From NCBI GenBank assembly GCA_007123575.1, contig SKKV01000098.1:1-10548 (forward strand): DNA of 10,548 nt, read 5' to 3'. Both the position numbers and the translations under genes were made by a program. The DNA comes from Wenzhouxiangella sp. GTDB taxonomy: Bacteria > Pseudomonadota > Gammaproteobacteria > Xanthomonadales > Wenzhouxiangellaceae. The notes below the pieces were generated by a model. The model had not been told where the DNA came from and made no database searches. It saw nothing but the letters and a program-made list of their open reading frames with translations. Position 1 is the first letter of the stretch. Every line of letters begins with the position of its first letter. This document shows, one piece after another, positions 1 to 5,730 of this stretch.

Positions 1-52
1 CATCTGATTTGTAATCAGAGGGTCGGGGGTTCGAATCCCTCAGCCGGCACCA
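1..52 (+). tRNA. tRNA-Thr(TGT), 3' part, cut by the window edge
   Basis: The anticodon stem-loop is visible as TCTGA-TTTGTAA-TCAGA, which places TGT in the anticodon and reads ACA (Thr). It is followed by a short variable region, a T-arm GGGGG-TTCGAAT-CCCTC, the acceptor strand AGCCGGC, discriminator A, and an encoded CCA ending at 52. The 5' acceptor strand and D-arm lie outside the window. The last 18 bases, with the three Ts that follow, occur again at 260-280, and the T-arm occurs inverted at 107-122. Confidence 0.93.
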
Positions 53-55
53 TTT
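35..55 (+). repeat. Direct repeat copy 1: tRNA-Thr 3' end (att-like)
   Basis: These 21 bases run from the end of the T-loop through AGCCGGCACCA and three Ts. They recur exactly at 260-280. Duplicated tRNA 3' ends are the usual footprint of site-specific integration at a tRNA gene. Here only 225 bp separate the copies and no integrase gene lies between them. Confidence 0.8.
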
Positions 56-106
56 ATTCGATACTCCTCTGGACCTGCTGCGTCCATTTCGTTAATCGAA
101 GCCCCA

Positions 107-122
107 ATTCGAACCCCCGACC
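107..122 (-). repeat. Inverted copy of the tRNA-Thr T-arm
   Basis: ATTCGAACCCCCGACC is the exact reverse complement of tRNA positions 21-36 (variable region, 5' T-stem and T-loop). The match stops at both edges, so this is not a second complete tRNA on the minus strand. A read-through transcript of the tRNA would contain a 16-base complement to its own T-arm. Confidence 0.75.
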
Positions 123-143
123 AACAACAATATGGTTCGACTT

Positions 144-258
144 GTGCGCGCGAGCGCACAATCGCTGAGCCGCGCAGCGGATCAGCCCGAAGGGCAAGCC
201 CGCGTAAGCGGGCGCAGCAACCGAGCCGCAGGCGAGCTCGATGGCGCGGAGCGCCATC
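144..258 (+). ncRNA. Array of six mini-hairpins with GNA/GNRA loops
   Basis: Six short stem-loops follow one another with little spacing. They are GTGCGC-GCGA-GCGCAC (144-159), CCGC-GCA-GCGG (170-180), GCCC-GAA-GGGC (185-195), GCCCGC-GTAA-GCGGGC (198-213), GCC-GCA-GGC (225-233) and GATGGCGC-GGA-GCGCCATC (240-258). The second can extend outward to CTGA/TCAG with one mismatch. The fifth can alternatively pair CGAGC/GCTCG. Read on the plus strand, all loops are GNA triloops or GNRA tetraloops, which suggests selection as RNA transcribed in the same direction as the tRNA. No coding sequence is evident. I do not recognise a named family, and the RNA assignment is inferred from structure alone. Confidence 0.5.
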
Positions 259-259
259 C

Positions 260-280
260 ATCCCTCAGCCGGCACCATTT
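260..280 (+). repeat. Direct repeat copy 2: tRNA-Thr 3' end (att-like)
   Basis: This is an exact copy of 35-55, including the CCA end, with no tRNA body in front of it. It is followed at once by a run of Ts (278-284). It closes the 225-bp unit that begins inside the real tRNA gene. Confidence 0.8.
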
Positions 281-306
281 TTTTACATAAAAAACAAATG
301 ATTGAC

Positions 307-337
307 GGGGTTCAGGCTTAATCGCCGCCCCTTTTTT
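307..337 (+). terminator. Possible intrinsic terminator behind the tRNA element
   Basis: GGGG and GGC on the 5' side pair with GCC and CCCC on the 3' side, with an internal bulge (TTCA against G) and a six-base loop. TTTTTT follows at 332-337. This would end transcription coming from the tRNA-Thr side before the hipBA control region. The stem is not perfect, so confidence is moderate. Confidence 0.4.
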
Positions 338-461
338 GTTTGCTTCTTCTGTCTGGGGGCAATAAAGGGGCACTTTTTATCAACTTTTCCGAATAAATCC
401 CAATAGGCTCGGTTCTCCCAAGGTGGCGGAGGCTGCATTCATCCTCTCGCTGGTTTCTCAG

Positions 462-489
462 CTTTTTATTCGCCTAAGCGGATAAAAAG
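462..489. promoter_or_regulatory. HipB-type operator palindrome
   Basis: This is a near-perfect 28-bp inverted repeat. Its core TATTC-N8-GGATA (467-484) differs at one position from TATCC-N8-GGATA, the operator known for Escherichia coli HipB. It lies about 30 bp upstream of the putative hipB -35 box. Autoregulation by HipB is the likely use; binding is inferred. Confidence 0.55.
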
Positions 490-497
490 TAAAATAA

Positions 498-509
498 TCG
501 CTATAGCGA
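498..509. promoter_or_regulatory. Second palindrome beside the hipB -35 box
   Basis: TCGCTATAGCGA is a perfect 12-bp palindrome ending three bases before the -35 hexamer. A half-site-like TTCGCT occurs again at 551-556, just after the expected transcription start. It could be a further repressor site for HipB, although it does not match the TATCC-type operator. Confidence 0.4.
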
Positions 510-512
510 ATA

Positions 513-541
513 TTGACGGTTTATCTGTTAGGGCGTATATT
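513..541 (+). promoter_or_regulatory. Sigma-70-type promoter of hipBA
   Basis: TTGACG (513-518) and TATATT (536-541) are separated by exactly 17 bp. Each matches the sigma-70 consensus at five of six positions. Transcription would start near 548, about 35 bases before hipB. The promoter is flanked by palindromes, as expected for an autorepressed toxin-antitoxin operon. Confidence 0.65.
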
Positions 542-581
542 TTTACTATATTCGCTGTAACGTATAAAAACAGGCGGGAAG

Positions 582-839
582 ATGCTCATGAAGGAACTTG
601 TCAGATCACCAAACCAGCTTGGCGCTGCCTTGCGTCGCTTTCGGAAAGCTCGGGCCTTGACTCAGATCCAAGTGGCAAAGCGCACTGGCTTGAGGCAGGG
701 TACCGTTTCACAGGTTGAGAACGGTCTTGAGACTGTCAAGTTGACGACAGTCATGGAATTAATGCACGCTCTTGACCTTGAGCTGGTCGTTCAGCCGCGC
801 ACCAAGGGATCCCCAAAGGACATTGAGGAACTCTTTTAA
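582..839 (+). CDS. hipB: HipB-like antitoxin, XRE-family repressor
   Basis: This is a small DNA-binding antitoxin of the HipBA type II toxin-antitoxin family. It normally binds and neutralises the HipA kinase and represses its own operon. The 85-residue product has a Cro/C1-type helix-turn-helix, with TQIQVAKRTG as helix 2 and LRQGTVSQVENG as the recognition helix. It has the HipB-like frame SPNQLGAALRRFRKA at the start and LTTVMELMHALDLEL after the helix-turn-helix. The in-frame ATG at 588 is an alternative start. GGCGGGAAG (573-581) sits 4 bases from the first ATG if AGGCGG is the ribosome site, and 6 bases from the second if GGGAAG is. The TAA stop shares its last base with the hipA ATG, so the two genes are translationally coupled. 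The gene looks intact although its toxin partner is broken. Confidence 0.85.
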   Translation: MLMKELVRSPNQLGAALRRFRKARALTQIQVAKRTGLRQGTVSQVENGLETVKLTTVMELMHALDLELVVQPRTKGSPKDIEELF

Positions 840-1207
840 TGGTGCGGCAACGTAGAACCACCCGTCTGTCTGTTGCGCTTAACGGGCGCTTGGTTGGCCT
901 TCTTGAGCGCGCCCCTAATGGTGCCATTTCTTTCACCTATGATGACGCGTGGCTCGCTGATGATGAAAGGGCCATACCGGTTTCCCTCTCCTTGCCATTG
1001 CGGGAGGACCGATACTCAGGCTCGGAAGTCTCGGATTACTTCGATAATCTCCTGCCTGAGAACGAACAGATTCGTCGGATTGTTGCGCAAAAGGTGGGCG
1101 CTGACGGTATCGATGCCTTCAACCTTTTGGGCCGCATTGGTCGGGAATGTGTGGGTGCCTTGCAGTTCCTTCCTGAAGGTGCCGATATTCCCGCGCCGGG
1201 CCCCCCC
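839..1207 (+). pseudogene. hipA: hipA toxin kinase, 5' fragment cut by an IS21-family element
   Basis: Full HipA (about 440 residues) is a Ser/Thr kinase toxin that phosphorylates glutamyl-tRNA synthetase. Only the N-terminal subdomain remains: 123 native codons, recognisable by GRLVGLLERAPNG, IPVSLSLPLRED, YFDNLLPEN, GADGIDAFNLLGRIGRECVGALQF. The reading frame runs on into the insertion sequence and adds 14 foreign residues before a stop ending at 1252, giving a 137-residue product. The ATP-binding and catalytic regions are absent, and I find no continuation of hipA beyond the insertion (after 3838). The fragment cannot be a kinase. It is, however, close in extent to HipS, the separate N-subdomain protein of HipBST systems that acts as an antitoxin. 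Whether this remnant is expressed or useful is unknown. Confidence 0.85.
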
Positions 1208-1234
1208 TGCATATTCCGGCCTATCGTGAACACT

Positions 1235-1367
1235 CAATCCGGTCCAACGTGAACACCTGATCCGGCCGAACGTGAACACCGAATCCGGTTTCAACGTGAA
1301 CACTTTTGCCGTTTCTCCGGATTCGGTGTTCACCTTCCGGATTGGCTGTTCACGTTGGGCCGGATTG
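1235..1367. repeat. Long imperfect palindrome in the left end of the IS
   Basis: Positions 1272-1288 and 1317-1333 are a perfect 17-bp inverted repeat. Outside it, 1235-1255 and 1347-1367 pair over 21 bases with one mismatch, which would be a G-U pair in RNA. Together they make a nested stem of about 133 nt between the terminal boxes and istA. In RNA it would lie in the istA leader, about 60 bases before the start codon. Confidence 0.8.
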
Positions 1368-1428
1368 TTTCGCAACGCATTGTTTTTCCGACATAACCAT
1401 ATACCCTGCGATGTTTTTTGGAGGGTAC

Positions 1429-2970
1429 ATGGCCGCACCGAGAACAACCATGCGAAAAATCCGCGAAATCTTGCGTCTCCGATTGGCCGCCGGCCTGTCG
1501 ATTCGACAAATCAGCCAGAGCAGCAAGGCGAGTTTTGGCGCGATCCAGAAGTTACTGGCCCGGGCCGCCCAACTTCAGTTGGGTTGGCCGCTGCCGGATG
1601 ATCTGGACGATGCCGGCCTGGCCCGGCTGTTTTACCCCAATGCCGATGCCCGGGTCTCTACGGAGCATCACATGCCGGACTGGGAAAGCGTTCACCGGGA
1701 GCTGCAGCGGCCCGGTCTGACCCTGCGACTGTTGTGGGAGGAGTATGCCGCCCGCTACCCCAACAGCAGCTACAGCTACTCGCAGTACTGCGAACACTAC
1801 CGGCGCTGGCGAGGCCAGCTCAAGCGGTCCATGCGCCAAGTCCACAAAGCCGGCGAGAAGTGCTTCATCGACTATGCCGGCCAGACCGTGCCGATCGTCA
1901 ACCCGAGCACTGGCGAGTGTTATCCGGCCCAGATCTTCGTGGCCGTGCTGGGCGCCTCCAGCTACACCTTTGCCGAGGCCACCCGCACGCAATCGCTGCC
2001 GGACTGGCTGGAAAGTCACGTACGCGCCTTCGAGTTCTTCGGCGGCGTGCCGCAGATGCTGATCTCGGACAACCTGCGCAGTGCGGTCAGCAGGGCCTGC
2101 CGCTATGATCCGGAGATCAACCCCAGCTACCAGCAGTTGGCCGACCACTACCGGGTCGCCGTGGTGCCGGCCCGGCCCTACAAACCGAAAGACAAGGCCA
2201 AGGCCGAGGTGGCCGTTCAGGTCGTCGAGCGTTGGATCCTGGCCCGGCTGCGCCATCACACCTTCTTCTCCCTGGCCGAGCTCAATCAGGCCATTGCCAA
2301 GCTCCTCGTCGAGCTCAACGACAAGCCGTTCAAGCAACTGCCTGGTAGTCGTCGGCAGGCCTTTGAACAGCTCGACCGGCCTGCCCTGAGGGCCTTGCCG
2401 GCCCAAGCCTACCGCTACGTGGCCATCAAGTCGGTCAAGGTCAACATCGACTACCACGTCGACTACGACAAGCACCTCTACTCGGTGCCCCACCAGTACG
2501 TGGGCGAGCGTCTGGAACTGCACGCCGGCGAGCGTCTGGTCGAGCTGTACTTCCGTCGCCAGCGCGTGGCGGTTCACCCCAGGGCTCACGGCCCCGGCAT
2601 GACCACCGAGGCCGGCCACATGCCCACCCGCCACGCCAAGCACCAGCAGTGGACGCCGCAGCGCCTGAAAGCCTGGGCCCGTGATCTCGGACCCCATGTG
2701 CATGGCTGGGTGGATAAACAGTTATCCACCCGCACCCATCCCGAGCAGGCCTACCGGGTCTGTCTGGGTCTGCTCAACCTGAGCCGGACCTATCCGGTCG
2801 TCCGAATCGATGCCGCCTGCCGGCTGGCCAACAGGAAGGGCTTGACCCAGCTCAAGCAGATCAAGTCGGTGCTCAAAAGCAACCGCGATCAGCTGCCCGA
2901 GCAGCTCGACCTGCGTGTCGAACTGCCTCAGGACCACGAGAACGTCCGTGGCCCGACAAGCTTCACCTGA
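1429..2970 (+). CDS. istA: IS21-family transposase IstA
   Basis: IstA is the DDE-type transposase that cuts and joins the element's ends, working with the ATPase IstB. The start is set at the ATG at 1429, preceded by GGAGG with a 4-base spacer. This gives 513 residues, close to the usual IstA length. The frame is open further upstream, but that part reads through terminal repeats and lacks protein features. Residues 8-50 form the N-terminal helix-turn-helix region (MRKIREILRLRLAAGLSIRQIS). The integrase core shows D148 in CFIDYAGQ, D214 in LISDNL and E260 in KAEVAVQVVERW, so the catalytic triad is intact. A C-terminal beta-rich part (YHVDYDKHLYSVPHQYVGERLELHA) follows. istB starts 32 bases downstream, consistent with one transcript. 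The gene appears functional. Confidence 0.93.
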   Translation: MAAPRTTMRKIREILRLRLAAGLSIRQISQSSKASFGAIQKLLARAAQLQLGWPLPDDLDDAGLARLFYPNADARVSTEHHMPDWESVHRELQRPGLTLRLLWEEYAARYPNSSYSYSQYCEHYRRWRGQLKRSMRQVHKAGEKCFIDYAGQTVPIVNPSTGECYPAQIFVAVLGASSYTFAEATRTQSLPDWLESHVRAFEFFGGVPQMLISDNLRSAVSRACRYDPEINPSYQQLADHYRVAVVPARPYKPKDKAKAEVAVQVVERWILARLRHHTFFSLAELNQAIAKLLVELNDKPFKQLPGSRRQAFEQLDRPALRALPAQAYRYVAIKSVKVNIDYHVDYDKHLYSVPHQYVGERLELHAGERLVELYFRRQRVAVHPRAHGPGMTTEAGHMPTRHAKHQQWTPQRLKAWARDLGPHVHGWVDKQLSTRTHPEQAYRVCLGLLNLSRTYPVVRIDAACRLANRKGLTQLKQIKSVLKSNRDQLPEQLDLRVELPQDHENVRGPTSFT

Positions 2971-3002
2971 AAACTCACCAACCCACCCACTGGAGAATGC
3001 CC

Positions 3003-3758
3003 ATGAACACCCCACTACTGGCGCAACTGCGCGACCTCAAGCTCGGCGGCATGGCCGCTGCCCTGGAAAGTCAGCAGGAGCAGGTCAGCACCTACGAAGG
3101 CCTCTCGTTCACCGAGCGACTGGCCCTGCTGGTCGACCAGGAACGGCTGCTGCGTGATCAGCGCAAACGCGACCGTCTGATCCGTCAAGCCCAGCTCAAG
3201 CTGGCCGCCCGTGTCGCCGACATCGACTACCAGCATCCACGCAACATCAGCAAAAGTCAGATCGCCCAGCTGGCCCAGCCTGACTGGCTGGACCGGGGCC
3301 AGAACCTGCTCATTACCGGTCCGTGCGGCAGTGGCAAGACATACCTGGCCTGCGCGCTGGGACACAATGCCTGCCTGCATGGCTACAGCGTGCGCTACTA
3401 CCGCCTGTCACGGCTGATGCTGGAGCTGACCCAGACCAAAGCGGATGGCAGCTACCGGCAGCGGCTCAAGCAGCTCGCCAAGGTCCAACTGCTGATCCTG
3501 GATGACTGGGGCCTGGAGCCACTACAGCCAGCCCAGCGCCACGACCTGCTCGAGATCATGGATGACCGGCATGGCCAAACTTCCACCCTGATGATCAGCC
3601 AGCTACCTACCGACCAGTGGTATGCCAGCATCGGTGACAACACCCTCGCCGACGCCATCCTGGACCGTCTGATGCACAACGCCCACCGACTTCGGCTCAA
3701 CGGTGAGTCGATGCGAAAAAAGCAAGCCGATTTGACCCAACGTGAACACCTGAGCTAA
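3003..3758 (+). CDS. istB: IS21-family helper ATPase IstB
   Basis: IstB is the AAA+ ATPase that assists the IS21 transposase in target capture and strand transfer, and it is related to DnaC. The 251-residue product carries Walker A GPCGSGKT (residues 106-113) and Walker B LLILDDWG with acidic pair D167/D168, plus the conserved QLP and LMHNAHRLRLNGESMRKK region near the end. An ATG at 2997 is in frame, but GGAG at 2992-2995 is only one base from it and 7 bases from the ATG at 3003, so 3003 is preferred. The last residues (QREHLS) are encoded across a CGTGAACAC box at 3741-3749, so the coding region reaches into the element's right-end repeat array. Confidence 0.93.
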   Translation: MNTPLLAQLRDLKLGGMAAALESQQEQVSTYEGLSFTERLALLVDQERLLRDQRKRDRLIRQAQLKLAARVADIDYQHPRNISKSQIAQLAQPDWLDRGQNLLITGPCGSGKTYLACALGHNACLHGYSVRYYRLSRLMLELTQTKADGSYRQRLKQLAKVQLLILDDWGLEPLQPAQRHDLLEIMDDRHGQTSTLMISQLPTDQWYASIGDNTLADAILDRLMHNAHRLRLNGESMRKKQADLTQREHLS

Positions 3759-3838
3759 AAAGACACCGCCGTGATGCGTCGCGAAAACCGGTGTTCACGT
3801 TCGGCCGGAATGGGTGTTCACGTTCGCCGGAATGCGCA

Positions 3839-4122
3839 CGGAATAGGGAATGATTTTTTTTGCTGGCCAGGCATGGTGCATGCCATCTAATCAATTGGCT
3901 GATTGCAGGGGCAGGGAACATCGCCACTTACCGCAATCCGGAAACAAAACCGGCGAACTTTGGACAGGCAGCGTTTGGGCTTTCCTTTTCATGCAGGAAA
4001 TTTCCGAACGATTGTCCTGAATTCTGCTGAATTCTGGTCTTCAGGGTTCGACTCGGAGGACGCATGGGGACATGAGATGGAAGTAACCAGGCTCGCCATC
4101 TTCAAGCCGGCCAATCAATCGG
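3839..4122. other. Unassigned sequence right of the IS
   Basis: I see no supported gene here. A plus-strand frame from 3903 to 4142 (79 codons from a TTG) has no ribosome site, no recognisable motif, and overlaps the end of the convergent gene. The sequence does not encode the missing C-terminal part of HipA. A tandem 10-bp repeat (CTGAATTCTG twice, 4017-4036) and the pair CCTGAA (4016-4021) / TTCAGG (4040-4045) are the only structure noticed. It may be a relic of whatever replaced the end of hipA. Confidence 0.5.
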
Positions 4123-5526
4123 TCAAAGGTCTACCGTTCTGACAACGCGAAAACCTGTATCGGGGAACCGAGTGTCTTCCCGAATCCCCCAGCCGCGAGC
4201 GGCTGAACGCGCCCAATTGCCGCCGTGGCCCCATGAGCCGCCCCGTCGCACGCCAGCGTCGCAGTCACCAGACATCCAAGCGCTGCCATCAACCGGTGCG
4301 CTCGTGTAGTTTTCATTCCAGCAATCCTGACTCCACTCGAAGACGTTGCCATGCGTGTCGTGCAAGCCAAAAGAATTGGGCGTGAAGCTGCGGACCGGTA
4401 GCGACTGGCTACGGGCAATCCCAGCCGGACAGCCTGTGGCGGGATTGTTACCCCGGAAATTGGCCTGGTCAGTGGTGATGCACTCGCCGGTATTGAAGCG
4501 CCCCGTTGTGCCGGCGCGGGTGGCGTATTCCCATTCGGACTCCGATGGCAGGCGGTACTCGTGGCCGGTCTTGTTGCTCAGCCAGGCGACATATTCCTGT
4601 GCGTCGTTCCAGCTGACATTGATCACCGGGCGGTTCTCCCGGCCCCAGCCATTGTCACTGGGGTTGTGCAGGCAGCCGCCGTCAGCCAAGCAGGCGTCCC
4701 ACTCCAGAAATGTAACCGTCGTCTGGCCAATTGCAAAAGCCGCGACATTGACGCTGCGCTGTGGCCGTTCAGAAGTTTGACTTTGCGGCTCATCGTCCGG
4801 CGCGCCCTGGACGAAGCTGCCGGGGGGTATCGCCACCATGCGTGGGCAGACGGGGCAGTCGCTAAAGGACCTGTCTTCGAAGCGATCAAAGAAGATCAGG
4901 TCGCCGATGATTTCAATGCTCACGGTCGCGATATTGGAGTCGGCCAAGGCATCGTTGGCAATGAAGGTGAAGGAATCTGTTCCATCGCCAACACTGCTTG
5001 CGGTGTAGGTGAAGGATCCGTTCGCGTTGAAGACCAAGGTGCCGTTCACTGGGCCGGAAATCAGGGCGAAGGTGAGTGCGTCTCCATCAATATCGCTGGC
5101 TTCAACCTGCCCACTGTATGGTTCTCCAACGAGCGCTTGGAAAGACTTTGGAACAGCGATTGGGGCATCGTTGACCGGTGTGATTAAAATGGACACGGTC
5201 CAAGGAGCGTCAGACGGTTCCTGGTCGCTTGATCGATAAGTGAAAGAATCGCTGCTGATGAAGCCAATGGTCGGCTGTCTATGCGCTGTATAAGTGAAGT
5301 TGCCATCGGCATTGAAGACCAATGTGCCAATCAATGGGCCATTAGACATTGCAAATAGGGCGGTGCCTTTGCTGACCGATCCACTGTAAGTGCCACCTTC
5401 GGCAACTGTGAATTGATTGGCCGGCGCATGGCTGGAAAAAGCGAATCCAAAAGCAAGCAACAAGGTTAAAACAAGCCGTTCGGTCAGGAGTAGATCAAAC
5501 TGGTTGTGGGCAAGTTTTTTGTCCAT
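4123..5526 (-). CDS. Exported protein: two cadherin-like repeats plus FGE-like (SUMF1) domain
   Basis: The start is the ATG at 5526, with GGAGGG nine bases upstream. A longer frame to 5688 would bury the signal peptide. The product has 467 residues. A Sec-type signal with hydrophobic core LVLTLLLAFGFAF and likely cleavage after APA (about residue 36) is followed by two cadherin-like or tandem Ig-like repeats (about 37-120 and 121-208; both contain NGxLVFNAxGxFTYT-type strands, and the second also ASDIDGDALTF). Next come the linker IFFDRFED (211-218) and a sulfatase-modifying-factor domain (229-465), recognised by MVAIPPGSF, RLPSESEWEYATRAG, GNVFEWSQDCW, RRGGSW and GFRVVR. True formylglycine-generating enzymes carry two cysteines just after GGSW. 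Here the stretch is GGSWGHGGNWARSAAR with none, so that chemistry is unlikely. A periplasmic or surface ligand-binding or signalling role is more plausible. The upstream kinase lies on the same strand. Confidence 0.85.
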   Translation of the reverse strand: MDKKLAHNQFDLLLTERLVLTLLLAFGFAFSSHAPANQFTVAEGGTYSGSVSKGTALFAMSNGPLIGTLVFNADGNFTYTAHRQPTIGFISSDSFTYRSSDQEPSDAPWTVSILITPVNDAPIAVPKSFQALVGEPYSGQVEASDIDGDALTFALISGPVNGTLVFNANGSFTYTASSVGDGTDSFTFIANDALADSNIATVSIEIIGDLIFFDRFEDRSFSDCPVCPRMVAIPPGSFVQGAPDDEPQSQTSERPQRSVNVAAFAIGQTTVTFLEWDACLADGGCLHNPSDNGWGRENRPVINVSWNDAQEYVAWLSNKTGHEYRLPSESEWEYATRAGTTGRFNTGECITTDQANFRGNNPATGCPAGIARSQSLPVRSFTPNSFGLHDTHGNVFEWSQDCWNENYTSAPVDGSAWMSGDCDAGVRRGGSWGHGGNWARSAARGWGIREDTRFPDTGFRVVRTVDL

Positions 5527-5730
5527 GGCACCATTCCCTCCGTTGGCTGGAACCACACTTTGCTCGGCATCAAGCAACACTTTAATTCTACCCCTGCGAA
5601 AAGCCGATCCGGAAAAATCCTGCGTCCTTTTGCGCAAAACGCGCGCCGCCAGTGAAGTGCGACGCGCTTCCGGGTGCCCCCTGGCCATCAGTTAGACTGG
5701 TGCCGGGTGCATCAAGCCAGGTCCGGGAAG

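Larger units (their letters stand above)
281..581. other. AT-rich intergenic region before hipB
   Basis: No gene is supported here. The minus-strand reading frame crossing 182-373 has no recognisable protein features. The segment from about 338 to 460 shows nothing I can assign. From about 460 onward the sequence becomes markedly AT-rich and holds the palindromes and promoter listed separately. Confidence 0.6.
1208..3838 (+). mobile_element. Complete IS21-family insertion sequence
   Basis: The 2631-bp element encodes the two-gene istA-istB set that defines the IS21 family. The ends are TGCATATTCCGGC on the left and, reverse-complemented, TGCGCATTCCGGC on the right (11 of 13 identical, TG...CA form). 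Each end carries repeated CGTGAACAC boxes. On the left they start at 1225, 1248, 1271 and 1295 (23-24 bp apart). On the right, inverted boxes start at 3791 and 3814 (23 bp apart). TCCGGCCGAACGTGAACACC at 1261-1280 recurs inverted at 3790-3809. These are likely transposase binding sites. The flanks (CCCCCCC before, CGGAATA after) show no target-site duplication. Confidence 0.88.

Noticed and set aside
53..122. Second tRNA on the minus strand
   Set aside because: Only the T-arm 5' half matches. The following bases do not close a T-stem, and no acceptor or anticodon arm can be drawn.
144..258. CRISPR array
   Set aside because: The hairpins differ in sequence and spacing. There are no identical repeats separated by spacers of constant length.
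1306..1428. N-terminal extension of istA
   Set aside because: The frame is open but runs through terminal repeats and the palindrome. The ATG at 1429 has GGAGG at good spacing and gives the usual IstA length.
1552..2703. Long minus-strand open frame (383 codons) within the IS
   Set aside because: It is antisense to istA, low in complexity (rich in Val, Gly, Leu, Gln) and a by-product of the high GC content of istA.
3903..4142. Plus-strand frame of 79 codons right of the IS
   Set aside because: TTG start without ribosome site, no recognisable motif, and its end overlaps the convergent FGE-like gene.
4561..5187. Plus-strand frame of 208 codons
   Set aside because: It is antisense to the repeat-containing exported protein, with no family features. 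It is a shadow frame.
5527..5688. N-terminal extension of the FGE-like protein
   Set aside because: It would place an Arg-rich stretch before a clear signal peptide. The ATG at 5526 has GGAGGG upstream.
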